NCBI GenBank assembly: GCA_963826165.1
Contig: CAWGWC010000017.1
Coordinates: 248,001 to 312,000, forward strand
DNA length: 64,000 nt
Origin: JACVRW01 sp963826165
GTDB taxonomy: Bacteria > Actinomycetota > Thermoleophilia > Solirubrobacterales > Thermoleophilaceae
Direction: 5' to 3'
The notes below the pieces were generated by a model. It was not told where the DNA came from, made no database searches, and was given only the letters and a program-made list of their open reading frames with translations. Shown here in pieces: positions 39,381 through 47,564 of the stretch. Position 1 is the stretch's first letter. Every line of letters starts with the position of its first letter. Made by a program: the position numbers and the translations under genes.

Positions 39381-40370
39381 ATGCGCATCTTCAGCGGCAT
39401 CCAGCCCACCGGCCGCAAGCACGTGGGCAACTACATCGGCGCGATCCGGGGCTACCTCGCTGGCCAGGAGCGCGGCGACCCGGCGATCTACTGCATCGTC
39501 GACCTGCACGCCACGAGCGTGACCTATGACGCCGAGGCGCTACCGGGCTACGTCCTCGACACCACGGCCGTGCTGCTCGCCTCCGGCCTCGATCCCGAGC
39601 GCTGCATCCTGTTTCGCCAGTCCGACGTGAAGGAGCACACCGAGCTGTGCTGGCTGCTCTGCTCGGTCACGCCCTACGGCGACCTCCAGCGCATGACCCA
39701 GTTCAAGGAGAAGTCCGAACGCGAGCAGCAGCTGGTGCGCACCAGCCTGTTCCTGTACCCCGCCCTCCAGGCGGCCGACATCCTGCTCTACAAGACCGAC
39801 GAGGTCCCGGTGGGCGACGATCAGCGCCAGCACGTCGAGCTGGCTCGGGAGATCGCTCGCCGCTTCAACTCCACCTACGACGAGGTGCTGGTGGAGCCGG
39901 CACATGTGATCCCGGAGCTGGGCGCGCGCATCATGGACCTGCAGGACCCGAGCGCGAAGATGTCCACAAGCTTCGGCACCGACGCCGGGCTCGTGTTCAT
40001 CGACGACGAGCCGGACGCCATCCGCAAGAAGCTCAGGCGAGCACAGACCGACTCCGGGACCGAGGTGATCCGCGCGCGCGACAAGCCGGGCATCACCAAC
40101 CTGATCGAGATGCTGGCCGTGGCCCGGGACAGCTCGCCCGAGGCCGTCGAGAGCGAGTTCGAGGGTCAGGGCTACGGCGCCCTCAAACAGGCCGTGGGGG
40201 AGGGTGTGGTGGAGATGCTCGCACCGGTGCGCGAGCGCTACGCCGAGCTGCGGGCGGACCCGCAGGGGCTCGAGGACACGCTGGCGGCGGGGGCCGAGCG
40301 CGCGCGCGCGATCGCCTCGAACACGATGGGCGAGGTCCGCGCCGCGATGGGCGTCGGACCCCCGCTTTAG
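39381..40370 (+). CDS. trpS: Tryptophanyl-tRNA synthetase
   Basis: A 329-residue class I synthetase. HIGH-like motif is in SGIQPTGRKHVGNYIGAI, then IVDLHATSVTYDAE, RQSDVKEHTELCWLL, and the tryptophan/ATP site region KTDEVPVGDDQRQHVELARE. The KMSKS equivalent is AKMSTSFGTD. It charges tRNA-Trp. It is well placed near the aromatic pathway but has no visible T-box or leader. Its stop TAG is the beginning of the scpA -10 hexamer. Confidence 0.95.
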   Translation: MRIFSGIQPTGRKHVGNYIGAIRGYLAGQERGDPAIYCIVDLHATSVTYDAEALPGYVLDTTAVLLASGLDPERCILFRQSDVKEHTELCWLLCSVTPYGDLQRMTQFKEKSEREQQLVRTSLFLYPALQAADILLYKTDEVPVGDDQRQHVELAREIARRFNSTYDEVLVEPAHVIPELGARIMDLQDPSAKMSTSFGTDAGLVFIDDEPDAIRKKLRRAQTDSGTEVIRARDKPGITNLIEMLAVARDSSPEAVESEFEGQGYGALKQAVGEGVVEMLAPVRERYAELRADPQGLEDTLAAGAERARAIASNTMGEVRAAMGVGPPL

Positions 40371-40373
40371 TCT
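40368..40373 (+). promoter_or_regulatory. -10 hexamer TAGTCT, 7 nt before scpA ATG; begins with trpS stop
   Basis: TAGTCT at 40368-40373, gap 7 nt to ATG 40381; the first three bases are the trpS stop codon. Confidence 0.5.
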
Positions 40374-40380
40374 GTCCGCG

Positions 40381-41106
40381 ATGACCGTAGCTCCGCTCGA
40401 CCTCGAGCTCGAGGTCTTCCACGGTCCCTTCGACCTGCTGCTCACGCTGATCCTCTCCGAGGAGATCGATCTGCTCGAGGTCGATCTGGCCGACGTGGTG
40501 CTCGCCTACGTCGAGCACCTGGAGCGCACGGGCGAGCTCGACCTGGAGGCGGCCACCGAGTTCCTGGTGCTGATCGCCGCGCTGCTCGAGCTCAAGTCGC
40601 GGCTGATGCTCCCGGCCGAAGAAGAGGAGGAGCTCGGGCTCGAGCCCGAAGAGGCGGCCGAGGAGCTCCTGGCCCGCATGCTCGAATACCACCGCTTCCG
40701 CGAGGCCGCGGGCTGGCTGCACGAGCAGCTGGCCGCGGAGCAGGGCCACCGCTATCGCTCCGCTCCGCTGCCGCCCGCGTTGCGGCGGGTGTCGATCGAG
40801 GCGGCCGAGGCGGCCTACGACCCGGCGCGCCTGGCCGAGGCGATCGGCGAGCTCCTGCGGGTGCCGGAGCCGCTCGACCTGCGTCACGTCCGCCGGCCGG
40901 CGGTGTCGGTCGAGCAGCGCGTGCGCCACCTGCGCGAGCTGCTGCGCAGCCGCTCGCGCTTCTCCTTCGACGACGCGGTCAAGGACGCCGACCGGCTGAC
41001 CGAGGCGGTCACGCTGTTCGCGCTGCTCGAGCTGTACAAGGGCGGTGAGGCCAGCTGGGAGCAGGAGGAGCCCTTCGGGCCGATCACGGTGGTGCCGGTG
41101 TCGTGA
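40381..41106 (+). CDS. scpA: Segregation and condensation protein A
   Basis: A 241-residue kleisin. N-terminal ELEVFHGPFDLLLTLILSEEIDLLEVDLADV is the family hallmark, followed by LEAATEFLVLIAALLELKSRLMLP and an acidic linker. The C-terminal winged helix has VTLFALLELYKGGEASWEQEEPFGPITV. It joins SMC head domains in the SMC-ScpAB complex for chromosome segregation. ATG 40381 is set by both the family start and the upstream hexamer. Confidence 0.94.
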   Translation: MTVAPLDLELEVFHGPFDLLLTLILSEEIDLLEVDLADVVLAYVEHLERTGELDLEAATEFLVLIAALLELKSRLMLPAEEEEELGLEPEEAAEELLARMLEYHRFREAAGWLHEQLAAEQGHRYRSAPLPPALRRVSIEAAEAAYDPARLAEAIGELLRVPEPLDLRHVRRPAVSVEQRVRHLRELLRSRSRFSFDDAVKDADRLTEAVTLFALLELYKGGEASWEQEEPFGPITVVPVS

Positions 41107-41684
41107 ACGACCTCGCGCGCACAGTCGAGGCGCTGCTCTTCCTGTCTCCGGAGCCCGTGGCGGTGGAGCGCCTGGCCGACGCCTGCGAGGTGTCGGAGGG
41201 CGAGGTTGTGGAGGCGCTCGCACGGCTGCGCGAGCACTACGCCGAGGGCTACCGCGGGGTGGTGCTGCGCGAAGTGGCCGGCGGCTTCACCCTGGCCACC
41301 GATCCCGTGGCCGAGCGCGCGGCCCGGCGCCTGCTGGCCCGACCCCGCACCCCTCCGCTCACCCAGGCACAGGCCGAGTGCCTGGGCATCGTGGCCTACC
41401 TGCAGCCGGTGTCGCGCCCGGAGATCGCCCGCATCCGCGGCGTGGCCTCCGAATCGGCGGTCGGAACGCTGCTGGAGCGTGGGCTGATCGAGGAATCGGG
41501 GCGCTCGCGCTTCGGAGCCGTCCTGTACCGCAGCACCGAGCTGTTCCAGAAGCTGTTCGGGCTCTCCGGCCTCGACGCCCTGCCCGATCCGGCGCGCTTC
41601 GACCCCAGCCCCGAGGACGAGGGCGAGCTGCGCGAGCGCCTGGCGCGGGCGGGGGACCAGCGGGCGCAGGGCCCGCCCGGCTGA
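41103..41684 (+). CDS. scpB: Segregation and condensation protein B
   Basis: A 193-residue double winged-helix protein: TVEALLFLSPEPVAVERLADACE, GVVLREVAGGFTLAT, PLTQAQAECLGIVAYLQPVSRPEIARIRGV, and TLLERGLIEESGR with YRSTELFQKLFGLSGLDALP. It dimerises and binds ScpA. GTG 41103 overlaps the scpA stop, so the pair is coupled. Confidence 0.94.
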   Translation: MNDLARTVEALLFLSPEPVAVERLADACEVSEGEVVEALARLREHYAEGYRGVVLREVAGGFTLATDPVAERAARRLLARPRTPPLTQAQAECLGIVAYLQPVSRPEIARIRGVASESAVGTLLERGLIEESGRSRFGAVLYRSTELFQKLFGLSGLDALPDPARFDPSPEDEGELRERLARAGDQRAQGPPG

Positions 41685-41700
41685 CGTATGTCCGAACCTC

Positions 41701-42463
41701 CTAGGGCCAGAGGATGCCGTTCACTACGCAGGCGGCGCCGGCCACGTTCAGGCCGACGAAACGCAACGCCGACCGGGCCAGTCCCGCTGGCGGCAGACCA
41801 CGCTGAGCGGGAAGCCGATGGTGTACGCCGGGGCCGGCCCCGGAGCGCCCTGTGACTGAGTCGAACACGGTGGCCGGCGACGCCGGGCGCAGACGGCGCA
41901 CACCCGTGCTGCCGTTGAAGGCTCCGGCGAAGTACGCCGGCCTGGGTCGTCGCGACGCGTCACGGTCAGGCGCGGGTCCGCACCTGCGCCCGCCGTGCAG
42001 CTCGCTCTCCACGTGAACGGGCCCGACGAGATGACCGTCTTGGTCTGGCCTAGGGCAAGCCGGATGAGACCGGTCCGGACCTGCTTGTCGCTGCCCAGGA
42101 ACGCGCTCGCCGGCTTGCCGCCCAGGCCGCCGCGTTCGCGGCGCTCGCGGCCAGATCGGCGCTGGGAACGCTGCCCAGGCTCGATTCCTTGACGTCAGCT
42201 CCGCTGATCGTCCTGTCGCGCACGTCCTTGCCCTTCAGATCACCGTCCCTGACGTCGGTGCCTCGCACCGTGCCCTTGCGGATGTCCTTGCCGCGGACGC
42301 TGTTGTTGGCAATCTCCTCGCTGCCGACCCGCATCGCGGCATAGGAGCTGCCGCCGAGCGCCACGAACAGCGCCGTCAGAGCGGTCACGTTCGCGAAAGT
42401 TAGGCGTCCGCGCAGCCATCCGAAACCGCGAGCGCGCCGGTCACCACTGGGGCGAGTGGTCAT
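41701..42463 (-). pseudogene. frameshifted surface repeat protein (paralogue of 12831-13400)
   Basis: The N-terminal part reads well from ATG 42463 (GGGAGG 7 nt upstream). A membrane segment (LTFANVTALTALFVALGGSSYAA) is followed by short repeats (VRGKDIRKGTVRGTDVRDG, LKGKDVRDRTISGADVK). Near 42125 one base appears to be missing, since 'gccctgggcggc' would continue as ALGGKPASAFLGSDKQVRTG. After that the family-like sequence hops between two frames: KTVISSGPFTWRASCTAG, then YFAGAFNGSTGV, then APAYTIGFPLSVVC, then FVGLNVAGAACVVNGILWP ending at TAG 41701. I count at least four frame changes (about 42125, 41950, 41845, 41800). Either a decaying gene or a badly sequenced patch. Confidence 0.75.
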
Positions 42464-42528
42464 CTCTCATCCTCCCGGAAGTAGGGAACTCGGGTCTGCA
42501 TCGGCCGAAGCCGGCCCAGCCTTGAGTA

Positions 42529-43503
42529 GTGACAGGTCACGGCCGCCCATCTGCGAAGGTCGGCCGGGTGTCCCGCCGTGCCTGGATCACGCTGCTCATC
42601 GTGTCCGCCTGCTGGGGCTCCTCGTACCTGTTCATCAAGGTCTGTCTCGACGAGGGCACGAGCCCGGGCGTGATCGTGTTCGGCCGGGTGGCGCTGTCGG
42701 CGCTCGTGCTGCTGCCGCTAGCGCTCCAGCGCGGCGCCCTGCGCCCGCTGCACGGGAGCTTGCGGGCCGTGGTGGTGCTCTCGCTGGTCCAGGTGGTGGC
42801 CCCGTTCCTGCTCATCACCTTCGGGGAGCGCGAGATCTCGTCGTCGCTCACCGGCATCCTCGTGGCCACCGTGCCGGTGTTCACGTTCCTGCTGGCCTTC
42901 GTGCTCGAGGGCGAGGAGCGGGCGGGCGCGGTCAGCCTCGTCGGGGTGGGCATCGGGATCGTGGGGGTGGCCGTGCTTCTGGGCCTCGACGCCGGCGGTG
43001 GCACGGCCGCGCTGGTGGGCGGGCTGATGGTGGTGCTGGCCAGCCTCGGCTACGCGCTGGGAGCCTGGTACCTCAAGCGCAATCTCGGTCACGTTCAGCC
43101 GCTGGGGGTGCTGGCCGGCACGATGACCACCACCTCGATCGTGACCCTGCCCGTGGCGCTGGCAGGCCTCCCCGATGCGGTGCCCAGTCTGAAGGCCGCC
43201 GGGGCCCTGACGGTGCTCGGACTGGTGTGCACCGCCTTCACCTTTCTGCTCTTCTACTCGCTGGTGGCGAGCGAGGGGCCGGCCCGGTCGTCGCTGGTGG
43301 GCTACATCGCGCCGGGCTTCTCGGTCCTCTACGGCGTGACGCTCTACGACGAGCGCTTCACCGTCGCCACCGCGGCCGGCCTGCTGCTCATCGTGGCCGG
43401 CTCATGGCTGGCCGCGGAGGGACGTCTCCCGTGGCGGCCGAGGCCGGTCCGGAGCGAGCCGCAAGCTGCCCGCACGCAGCGTCGATATCGCGCCCGCGCG
43501 TGA
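42529..43503 (+). CDS. EamA/DMT-family transporter
   Basis: A 324-residue membrane protein with two EamA repeats and about ten helices: WITLLIVSACWGSSYLFIKV starts the first, FGEREISSSLTGILVATVPVFTFLLA ends it, and LASLGYALGAWYLKRNL with SSLVGYIAPGFSVLYGVTLYDE form the second. Metabolite or drug exporter; substrate unknown. GTG 42568 (VSRRAWITLL) is a better start by topology than GTG 42529. The last ~35 codons are antisense to the end of rlmN (116-bp convergent overlap), and the basic tail after the final helix is probably not conserved. Confidence 0.85.
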   Translation: MTGHGRPSAKVGRVSRRAWITLLIVSACWGSSYLFIKVCLDEGTSPGVIVFGRVALSALVLLPLALQRGALRPLHGSLRAVVVLSLVQVVAPFLLITFGEREISSSLTGILVATVPVFTFLLAFVLEGEERAGAVSLVGVGIGIVGVAVLLGLDAGGGTAALVGGLMVVLASLGYALGAWYLKRNLGHVQPLGVLAGTMTTTSIVTLPVALAGLPDAVPSLKAAGALTVLGLVCTAFTFLLFYSLVASEGPARSSLVGYIAPGFSVLYGVTLYDERFTVATAAGLLLIVAGSWLAAEGRLPWRPRPVRSEPQAARTQRRYRARA

Positions 43504-44437
43504 GCCTGACCGTGGTGCGCACCCCTCGCTCGGCCAGCGCCGATCGGAAGGCCGAGATCGCATCGCGGCCCGAGCCTCGGTACGCGGCGTCGGTGGGGTT
43601 ATACGGGATGAGGTTGACCTTGAAGGCCCGCTGCGGCTGCAGCAGCGCCGCCAGCGCCACCGCCTGCTCGTAGCGGTCGTTGACGCCGTCGAGCATGAGG
43701 TACTCCACGAACACGGGGCGTCGCCGGAGCTCGTGCCAGCGCAGGCAGGCATCGAGCACGTCGCGCAGCGGGTAGCGCTCGTTCACCGGCATCAGCTCCG
43801 AGCGCAGCGCGTCCTCCGGAGCGTGTAGCGACAGCGCCAACCGCACCGGTGGGCCTTCCTCGCTCATCCGCTCGATGCCGGGAATCCACCCGACCGTGGA
43901 GACCCCGGTGTGGGAGTGGGCGATCCCGAGATCGGGCAGCCGCTCGCACGCGGCCAGCACGTTGTCGAGGTTCATCAGGGGCTCGCCCATCCCCATGAAG
44001 ACCGCGTGGTCGACCGGTTCCTTGCGGCGGAAATGGAGCGCCTGGTCGAGGATCTCCGACGCGCTGAGGTTGCGCCCGAAGCGCATCTGCCCGGTGGCGC
44101 AGAACGTGCAGGTCAGCGGACAGCCGGACTGGCTCGACACGCACAGCGAGCGCCGGCCGTCGCGGTAGCGCATCAGCACCGCCTCCACCGGCCTGCCGTC
44201 GGCGGTTTCGAACAGTGCCTTCTCGGTGCCGTCGGACGCCAGTGCCTCGCGCACCTCGGTGAGCGACGAGAACGGCACCGCCGCTGCGAGCCGCTCGCGC
44301 AGCCCCACCGGGAGGTTCGTCATCTCCTCGTACGAGGCCGCGCCGCGCGCCGTCCACTCCCACACCTGGCGGGAGCGAAAGCCCGGCTGGCCATCGGCCG
44401 CGAGCCGCTCGTCGAGCAGCGACAGATCCACGCCCAC
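43388..44437 (-). CDS. rlmN: Dual-specificity RNA methyltransferase RlmN
   Basis: A 349-residue radical SAM enzyme. The [4Fe-4S] motif is SQSGCPLTCTFCATGQMRFGRN (CxxxCxxC). N-terminal RQVWEWTARGAASYEEMTNLP, FMGMGEPLMNLDNVLAA, VSTVGWIPGIERM and LSLHAPEDALRSELMP follow the RlmN order. A conserved Cys is expected near the C-terminus (DIDAACGQL). It methylates C2 of A2503 in 23S rRNA and A37 of tRNAs. GTG 44437 and GTG 44431 are both possible; 44431 is 8 nt after the hexamer TAGCGT. Divergent from rluB with overlapping promoters. Confidence 0.93.
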   Translation of the reverse strand: MGVDLSLLDERLAADGQPGFRSRQVWEWTARGAASYEEMTNLPVGLRERLAAAVPFSSLTEVREALASDGTEKALFETADGRPVEAVLMRYRDGRRSLCVSSQSGCPLTCTFCATGQMRFGRNLSASEILDQALHFRRKEPVDHAVFMGMGEPLMNLDNVLAACERLPDLGIAHSHTGVSTVGWIPGIERMSEEGPPVRLALSLHAPEDALRSELMPVNERYPLRDVLDACLRWHELRRRPVFVEYLMLDGVNDRYEQAVALAALLQPQRAFKVNLIPYNPTDAAYRGSGRDAISAFRSALAERGVRTTVRLTRGRDIDAACGQLAARSGPASAATGDVPPRPAMSRPR

Positions 44438-44438
44438 C

Positions 44439-44445
44439 TACGCTA
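44439..44445. promoter_or_regulatory. overlapping divergent -10 elements of rlmN and rluB
   Basis: Plus strand TACGCT (44439-44444) is 6 nt before rluB GTG 44451. Minus strand TAGCGT (44445-44440) is 8 nt before rlmN GTG 44431. The two hexamers share five base pairs, and the start codons are 20 bp apart. Confidence 0.6.
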
Positions 44446-44450
44446 ACGGC

Positions 44451-45185
44451 GTGCGCCTGGCCAAGTTCCTAGCCCACGCGGGTGTCGCCTCGCGGCGCGC
44501 GTCGGAGACGCTCGTGGCCGAGGGGCGGGTCAGCGTGGCCGGCGAGACGGTCACCGACCCCGCCCGCGACGTGGACGAGTCGAGCGGGGTGGCGCTCGAC
44601 GGCAGGCCGGTGACACGCGAGCCGCGCGAGGTGCACGCGCTCAACAAGCCAGCGGGAGTGGTGTCCACCGCGCGGGACACCCACGGCCGCCCCACCGTGG
44701 TCGAGCTCGTGCGCTCACGCCGGCGCCTGTACCCAGTGGGCCGCCTCGACGCCGACACCACGGGACTGATCCTGCTGACCAACGACGGCGAGCTGGCCGA
44801 GCACCTCACCCATCCGCGCTACGGGGTGGAGAAGCTCTACCGCGCCCGTGTGCGCCCCGGGGCGGTGAGCTCCGCGGCGATCGAGTCGCTGCGCAGCGGG
44901 GTGGAGCTCGACGACGGCACCACTGCGCCCGCCCGCGCTCGGCTGGTGCGCCACGGCGTGCTGGAGATCGGGATCCGCGAGGGCCGCAAGCGCCAGGTGC
45001 GGCGCATGATCGAAGCGGTGGGGCACCAGGTCGTGGCGCTCGAGCGCGTGGCCTTCGGCCCGTTGGGGCTGCGCGGCCTCGAGCCCGGGCGCAGCCGCCG
45101 GCTCACCCAGGCCGAGGTGGAGCGCCTGCGGCGGGTGGCACGACCGCAGGCGGCACGGGGGCGGCGACCCAGGCGGGCTCGCTAG
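44451..45185 (+). CDS. rluB: Ribosomal large subunit pseudouridine synthase, RluB/RsuA family
   Basis: A 244-residue protein. The S4 RNA-binding domain (VRLAKFLAHAGVASRRASETLVAEGRVSV) is followed by ALNKPAGVVSTARDTHGRPTV and the catalytic-Asp segment YPVGRLDADTTGLILLTNDGEL. GVEKLYRARV and IREGRKRQVRRMIEAVGHQVV come after. It isomerises a uridine in 23S rRNA (U2605 in E. coli RluB). GTG 44451 is chosen over the longer open frame from 44226 because it directly starts the S4 domain and follows the TACGCT hexamer. Confidence 0.93.
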   Translation: MRLAKFLAHAGVASRRASETLVAEGRVSVAGETVTDPARDVDESSGVALDGRPVTREPREVHALNKPAGVVSTARDTHGRPTVVELVRSRRRLYPVGRLDADTTGLILLTNDGELAEHLTHPRYGVEKLYRARVRPGAVSSAAIESLRSGVELDDGTTAPARARLVRHGVLEIGIREGRKRQVRRMIEAVGHQVVALERVAFGPLGLRGLEPGRSRRLTQAEVERLRRVARPQAARGRRPRRAR

Positions 45186-45209
45186 GGCCGCAGGGAATCA
45201 CGGGCCTGC

Positions 45210-45215
45210 CAGAAT
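45210..45215 (+). promoter_or_regulatory. -10-like hexamer CAGAAT, 10 nt before aroH ATG
   Basis: CAGAAT, same variant as at 4467 and 46674, 10 nt before ATG 45226. Confidence 0.35.
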
Positions 45216-45225
45216 CACCCGCCGC

Positions 45226-45591
45226 ATGAGGCTGAGGGCTCTCAGAGGGGCGGTGACCGTCGACGACAACGACGCCGACGCCATCATCGCCGCCACCGAG
45301 GAGCTGTTGCGCGAGGTGATGGAGCGCAACGCGCTGGCTCCCGAGCAGATGGTGAGCTGCATCTTCACCTGCACCGACGACCTCGACGCCGAGTTCCCCG
45401 CCGTGGCCGCACGGCTGCTCGGCCTGAGCGCCGTGCCACTCCTCTGCACGAGAGAGATCCCGGTGCCCGGCTCGCTGCCGCGCGTGATCCGGCTCCTGCT
45501 TCACTGCTATGCAGACCCCGAAACCGAGGCTCACCACGTCTACCTGCGCGAGGCGAGCTCTCTGCGCCGCGACCTGGAGGGCGCCCAGTGA
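45226..45591 (+). CDS. aroH: Chorismate mutase, AroH class
   Basis: A 121-residue monofunctional chorismate mutase of the trimeric AroH fold. RALRGAVTVDDNDADAIIAATEELLREV at the start, SCIFTCTDDLDAEFPA with active-site residues, and AVPLLCTREIPVPGSLPRVIRLLLH with the conserved Arg are all diagnostic. It converts chorismate to prephenate, feeding Phe and Tyr. It opens an aromatic block: the next gene is an aminotransferase, then DAHP synthase, prephenate dehydrogenase and EPSP synthase follow. Confidence 0.93.
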   Translation: MRLRALRGAVTVDDNDADAIIAATEELLREVMERNALAPEQMVSCIFTCTDDLDAEFPAVAARLLGLSAVPLLCTREIPVPGSLPRVIRLLLHCYADPETEAHHVYLREASSLRRDLEGAQ

Positions 45592-46667
45592 CCACCGGCA
45601 TCGAGTTCAACCGCCGCCTCGAGGCGATTCCCATCTACCCCGCGGCCTCCACCTACGCCTTCGACGGCGACCTGGTCAAGCTCGCGTCCAACGAGACGCC
45701 CTTCAGCCCGCACCCGGCGGTGCTCGAGGCCGTCCAGGCGCAGCTGGCCACCCTCAATCGCTACCCCGACCCGCAGAAGTCGGTGCTGCGGCGGCGCATC
45801 GCCGACCGCACGGGCGTGGCGGAGGGCCGCATCGCGATCGGCAACGGGTCCTGCGAGCTGCTGCTGGCGGCGGGCGAGGCGATGCTCGAGCCGGGCGCCG
45901 AGGTGGTCTACGCCTGGCCCTCGTTCTCGATCTACCCGCACATCGCGGCCACCTCGGGCGCCCGCGCGGTGACCGTGCCCCTCAACGACGCGGCCGAGCA
46001 CGACCTCGAGGCGATGGCCCGCGAGGTCAACGCCGCCACGCGGATGCTCATCGTCTGCAACCCCAACAATCCGTCGGCCACTGCGCTGAGCCCCGCCTCC
46101 ATCGACGCCTTCGTCGCCGATCTGCCGAGGCACGTGGCGGTGATCCTCGACGAGGCCTACGTCGAGTTCTCCGTGCTACAGGACCCGGACGAGTCGCTCG
46201 CCCTGCTCGACCGCCATCCCAACCTGGTGCTCCTGCGCACCTTCTCGAAGGTCTACGGGCTCTGCGGCCTGCGGGTGGGCTACTCGCTGGGCAGCGAGCA
46301 GTTCCGGCTGGCGGTCGATCGCGTGCGTCAGCCGTTCTCGGTCAACGCCCTGGCCCTGGCCGCCGCCACCGAGGCGCTGCGACACGTCGACGAGCTCGAG
46401 CGCCGGGTGGAGCAGACCGTGATCGAGCGTGTCCACGTGGAGTCCGAGCTGGCCGACCGCGGCCTCGAGACCAGCGAGAGCCAGGCGAACTTCTCCTGGG
46501 TGTCCCTCGGTGACCGCGACGAGGACGCGATCGTCGACGGCCTGGCTCAACGCGGCGTGATCGTCCGCGCGGGAAAGGCGCTGGGCGAGGAGGGCCGCCT
46601 ACGGGTCACCTACGGCACCCGAGGCGAAAATGACAGGTTCCTGGCAGCTCTGGACGAGCTGCTCTGA
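45588..46667 (+). CDS. hisC: Histidinol-phosphate / aromatic aminotransferase (HisC family)
   Basis: A 359-residue fold-type I PLP aminotransferase. LASNETPFSPHPAVLEAV, NRYPDPQKSVLRRRIADRTGV, GNGSCELLLAAGEAMLEPGA, CNPNNPSAT, ILDEAYVEFSV and the PLP Lys in RTFSKVYGLCGLRVGYSLG are all present. HisC-like enzymes act on histidinol phosphate or aromatic 2-oxo acids. Being coupled to aroH (GTGA overlap) and next to tyrA suggests the aromatic role, i.e. making Phe/Tyr from phenylpyruvate and 4-hydroxyphenylpyruvate; this is context inference. Confidence 0.88.
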   Translation: MTTGIEFNRRLEAIPIYPAASTYAFDGDLVKLASNETPFSPHPAVLEAVQAQLATLNRYPDPQKSVLRRRIADRTGVAEGRIAIGNGSCELLLAAGEAMLEPGAEVVYAWPSFSIYPHIAATSGARAVTVPLNDAAEHDLEAMAREVNAATRMLIVCNPNNPSATALSPASIDAFVADLPRHVAVILDEAYVEFSVLQDPDESLALLDRHPNLVLLRTFSKVYGLCGLRVGYSLGSEQFRLAVDRVRQPFSVNALALAAATEALRHVDELERRVEQTVIERVHVESELADRGLETSESQANFSWVSLGDRDEDAIVDGLAQRGVIVRAGKALGEEGRLRVTYGTRGENDRFLAALDELL

Positions 46668-46673
46668 CCTGAG

Positions 46674-46679
46674 CAGAAT
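46674..46679 (+). promoter_or_regulatory. -10-like hexamer CAGAAT, 8 nt before GTG 46688
   Basis: CAGAAT 46674-46679, 8-nt gap to the GTG; no Shine-Dalgarno. Confidence 0.4.
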
Positions 46680-46687
46680 CCCGCGCC

Positions 46688-47530
46688 GTGGGTAGGTGGA
46701 AGCGAGGCTGGAAGCTGGCCGGCCAGAGCTGGCGGCTGCTGCGCAGCCACGCCGGGCTGTTCGGCTTCCCGGTGCTCGGAGGTGTCCTCGCGCTGCTGCT
46801 GGTGGCGCCGCCGGCGGTGGCCGGCGCCTACTTCCTGGACGAGGGCGACACCGTGGTCGGGGTGATCCTGCTGGCGGTGGCCGTCTACCTGGGCGCGTTC
46901 ATCGCCGCGTTCATCGGGGTGGGCCTCGCCGCGGCGGTCGACGCCGCGCTCAAGGACGAGCCCTCAGGCCTGGGCCAGGGCCTGCGCGCCGCGTCGTCGC
47001 GGCTCGGGGCCATCAGCGGCTGGGCGCTGATCACGGCCACGCTCTCCGTCCTGCTGAGAGCCCTCGAGAGCCGCGGCGAGCTGGCCGCCGTTGCCTCCGC
47101 CTTGATCGGTGGGGCCTGGAGCGTGATCAGCCTGCTGGCCGTCCCGGCGATCGCGCTGGAGAACGCGGGACCGTTGGCGGCCCTCAAGCGCTCCGCCTCG
47201 ATCTTCAAGCAGCACTGGAGCGGCCAGATCGTGGGCATGGCCGCGATCGGGGGCGGCGTGTTCCTGCTGGTGATGCTCCCGGCGCTGATCGTGGCCGGCA
47301 TCGGCTTCACGGTGCTGTCGGGATCTGGCGCGAGCGGCGTCTTGGGCGAGGTGCTGATCGCGATCGGCGTCGTGGTGTTCGCCATCGGGGCCGTGCTGGC
47401 CTCGGCCCTGCGGCAGGTGTTCGCGGTCGTCCTCTACCGCTGGGCCACCAGCGGCGAGGCTCCGCAGGGCTTCTCCGAAGAGGACCTGCAGGGGGCCGTG
47501 CGGACCCGCGGTGCCCCCGCGACCGCGTGA
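46688..47530 (+). CDS. DUF6159-like membrane protein, unknown function
   Basis: A 280-residue integral membrane protein. A basic amphipathic N-terminus (GRWKRGWKLAGQSWRLLRSH) is followed by about six hydrophobic helices in three pairs and a short C-terminal tail. 'A.EnagplaALKRSasifKqhWsgq' between the helix pairs is a motif seen in the DUF6159/glycerophosphoryl-diesterase-membrane-like families. No catalytic residues are evident. It sits between the aminotransferase and the DAHP synthase leader, but nothing links it to aromatic metabolism. Confidence 0.7.
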   Translation: MGRWKRGWKLAGQSWRLLRSHAGLFGFPVLGGVLALLLVAPPAVAGAYFLDEGDTVVGVILLAVAVYLGAFIAAFIGVGLAAAVDAALKDEPSGLGQGLRAASSRLGAISGWALITATLSVLLRALESRGELAAVASALIGGAWSVISLLAVPAIALENAGPLAALKRSASIFKQHWSGQIVGMAAIGGGVFLLVMLPALIVAGIGFTVLSGSGASGVLGEVLIAIGVVVFAIGAVLASALRQVFAVVLYRWATSGEAPQGFSEEDLQGAVRTRGAPATA

Positions 47531-47550
47531 GGGCAAGCGCGGCCGCCTGC

Positions 47551-47556
47551 TAAAAC
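47551..47556 (+). promoter_or_regulatory. possible -10 TAAAAC (TGC-extended) for the aroF leader
   Basis: TGC then TAAAAC at 47551-47556, 8 nt before ATG 47565 of the leader ORF. It is weaker than the other hexamers at its last base but carries an upstream TG. Confidence 0.4.
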
Positions 47557-47564
47557 TCCTGGTG

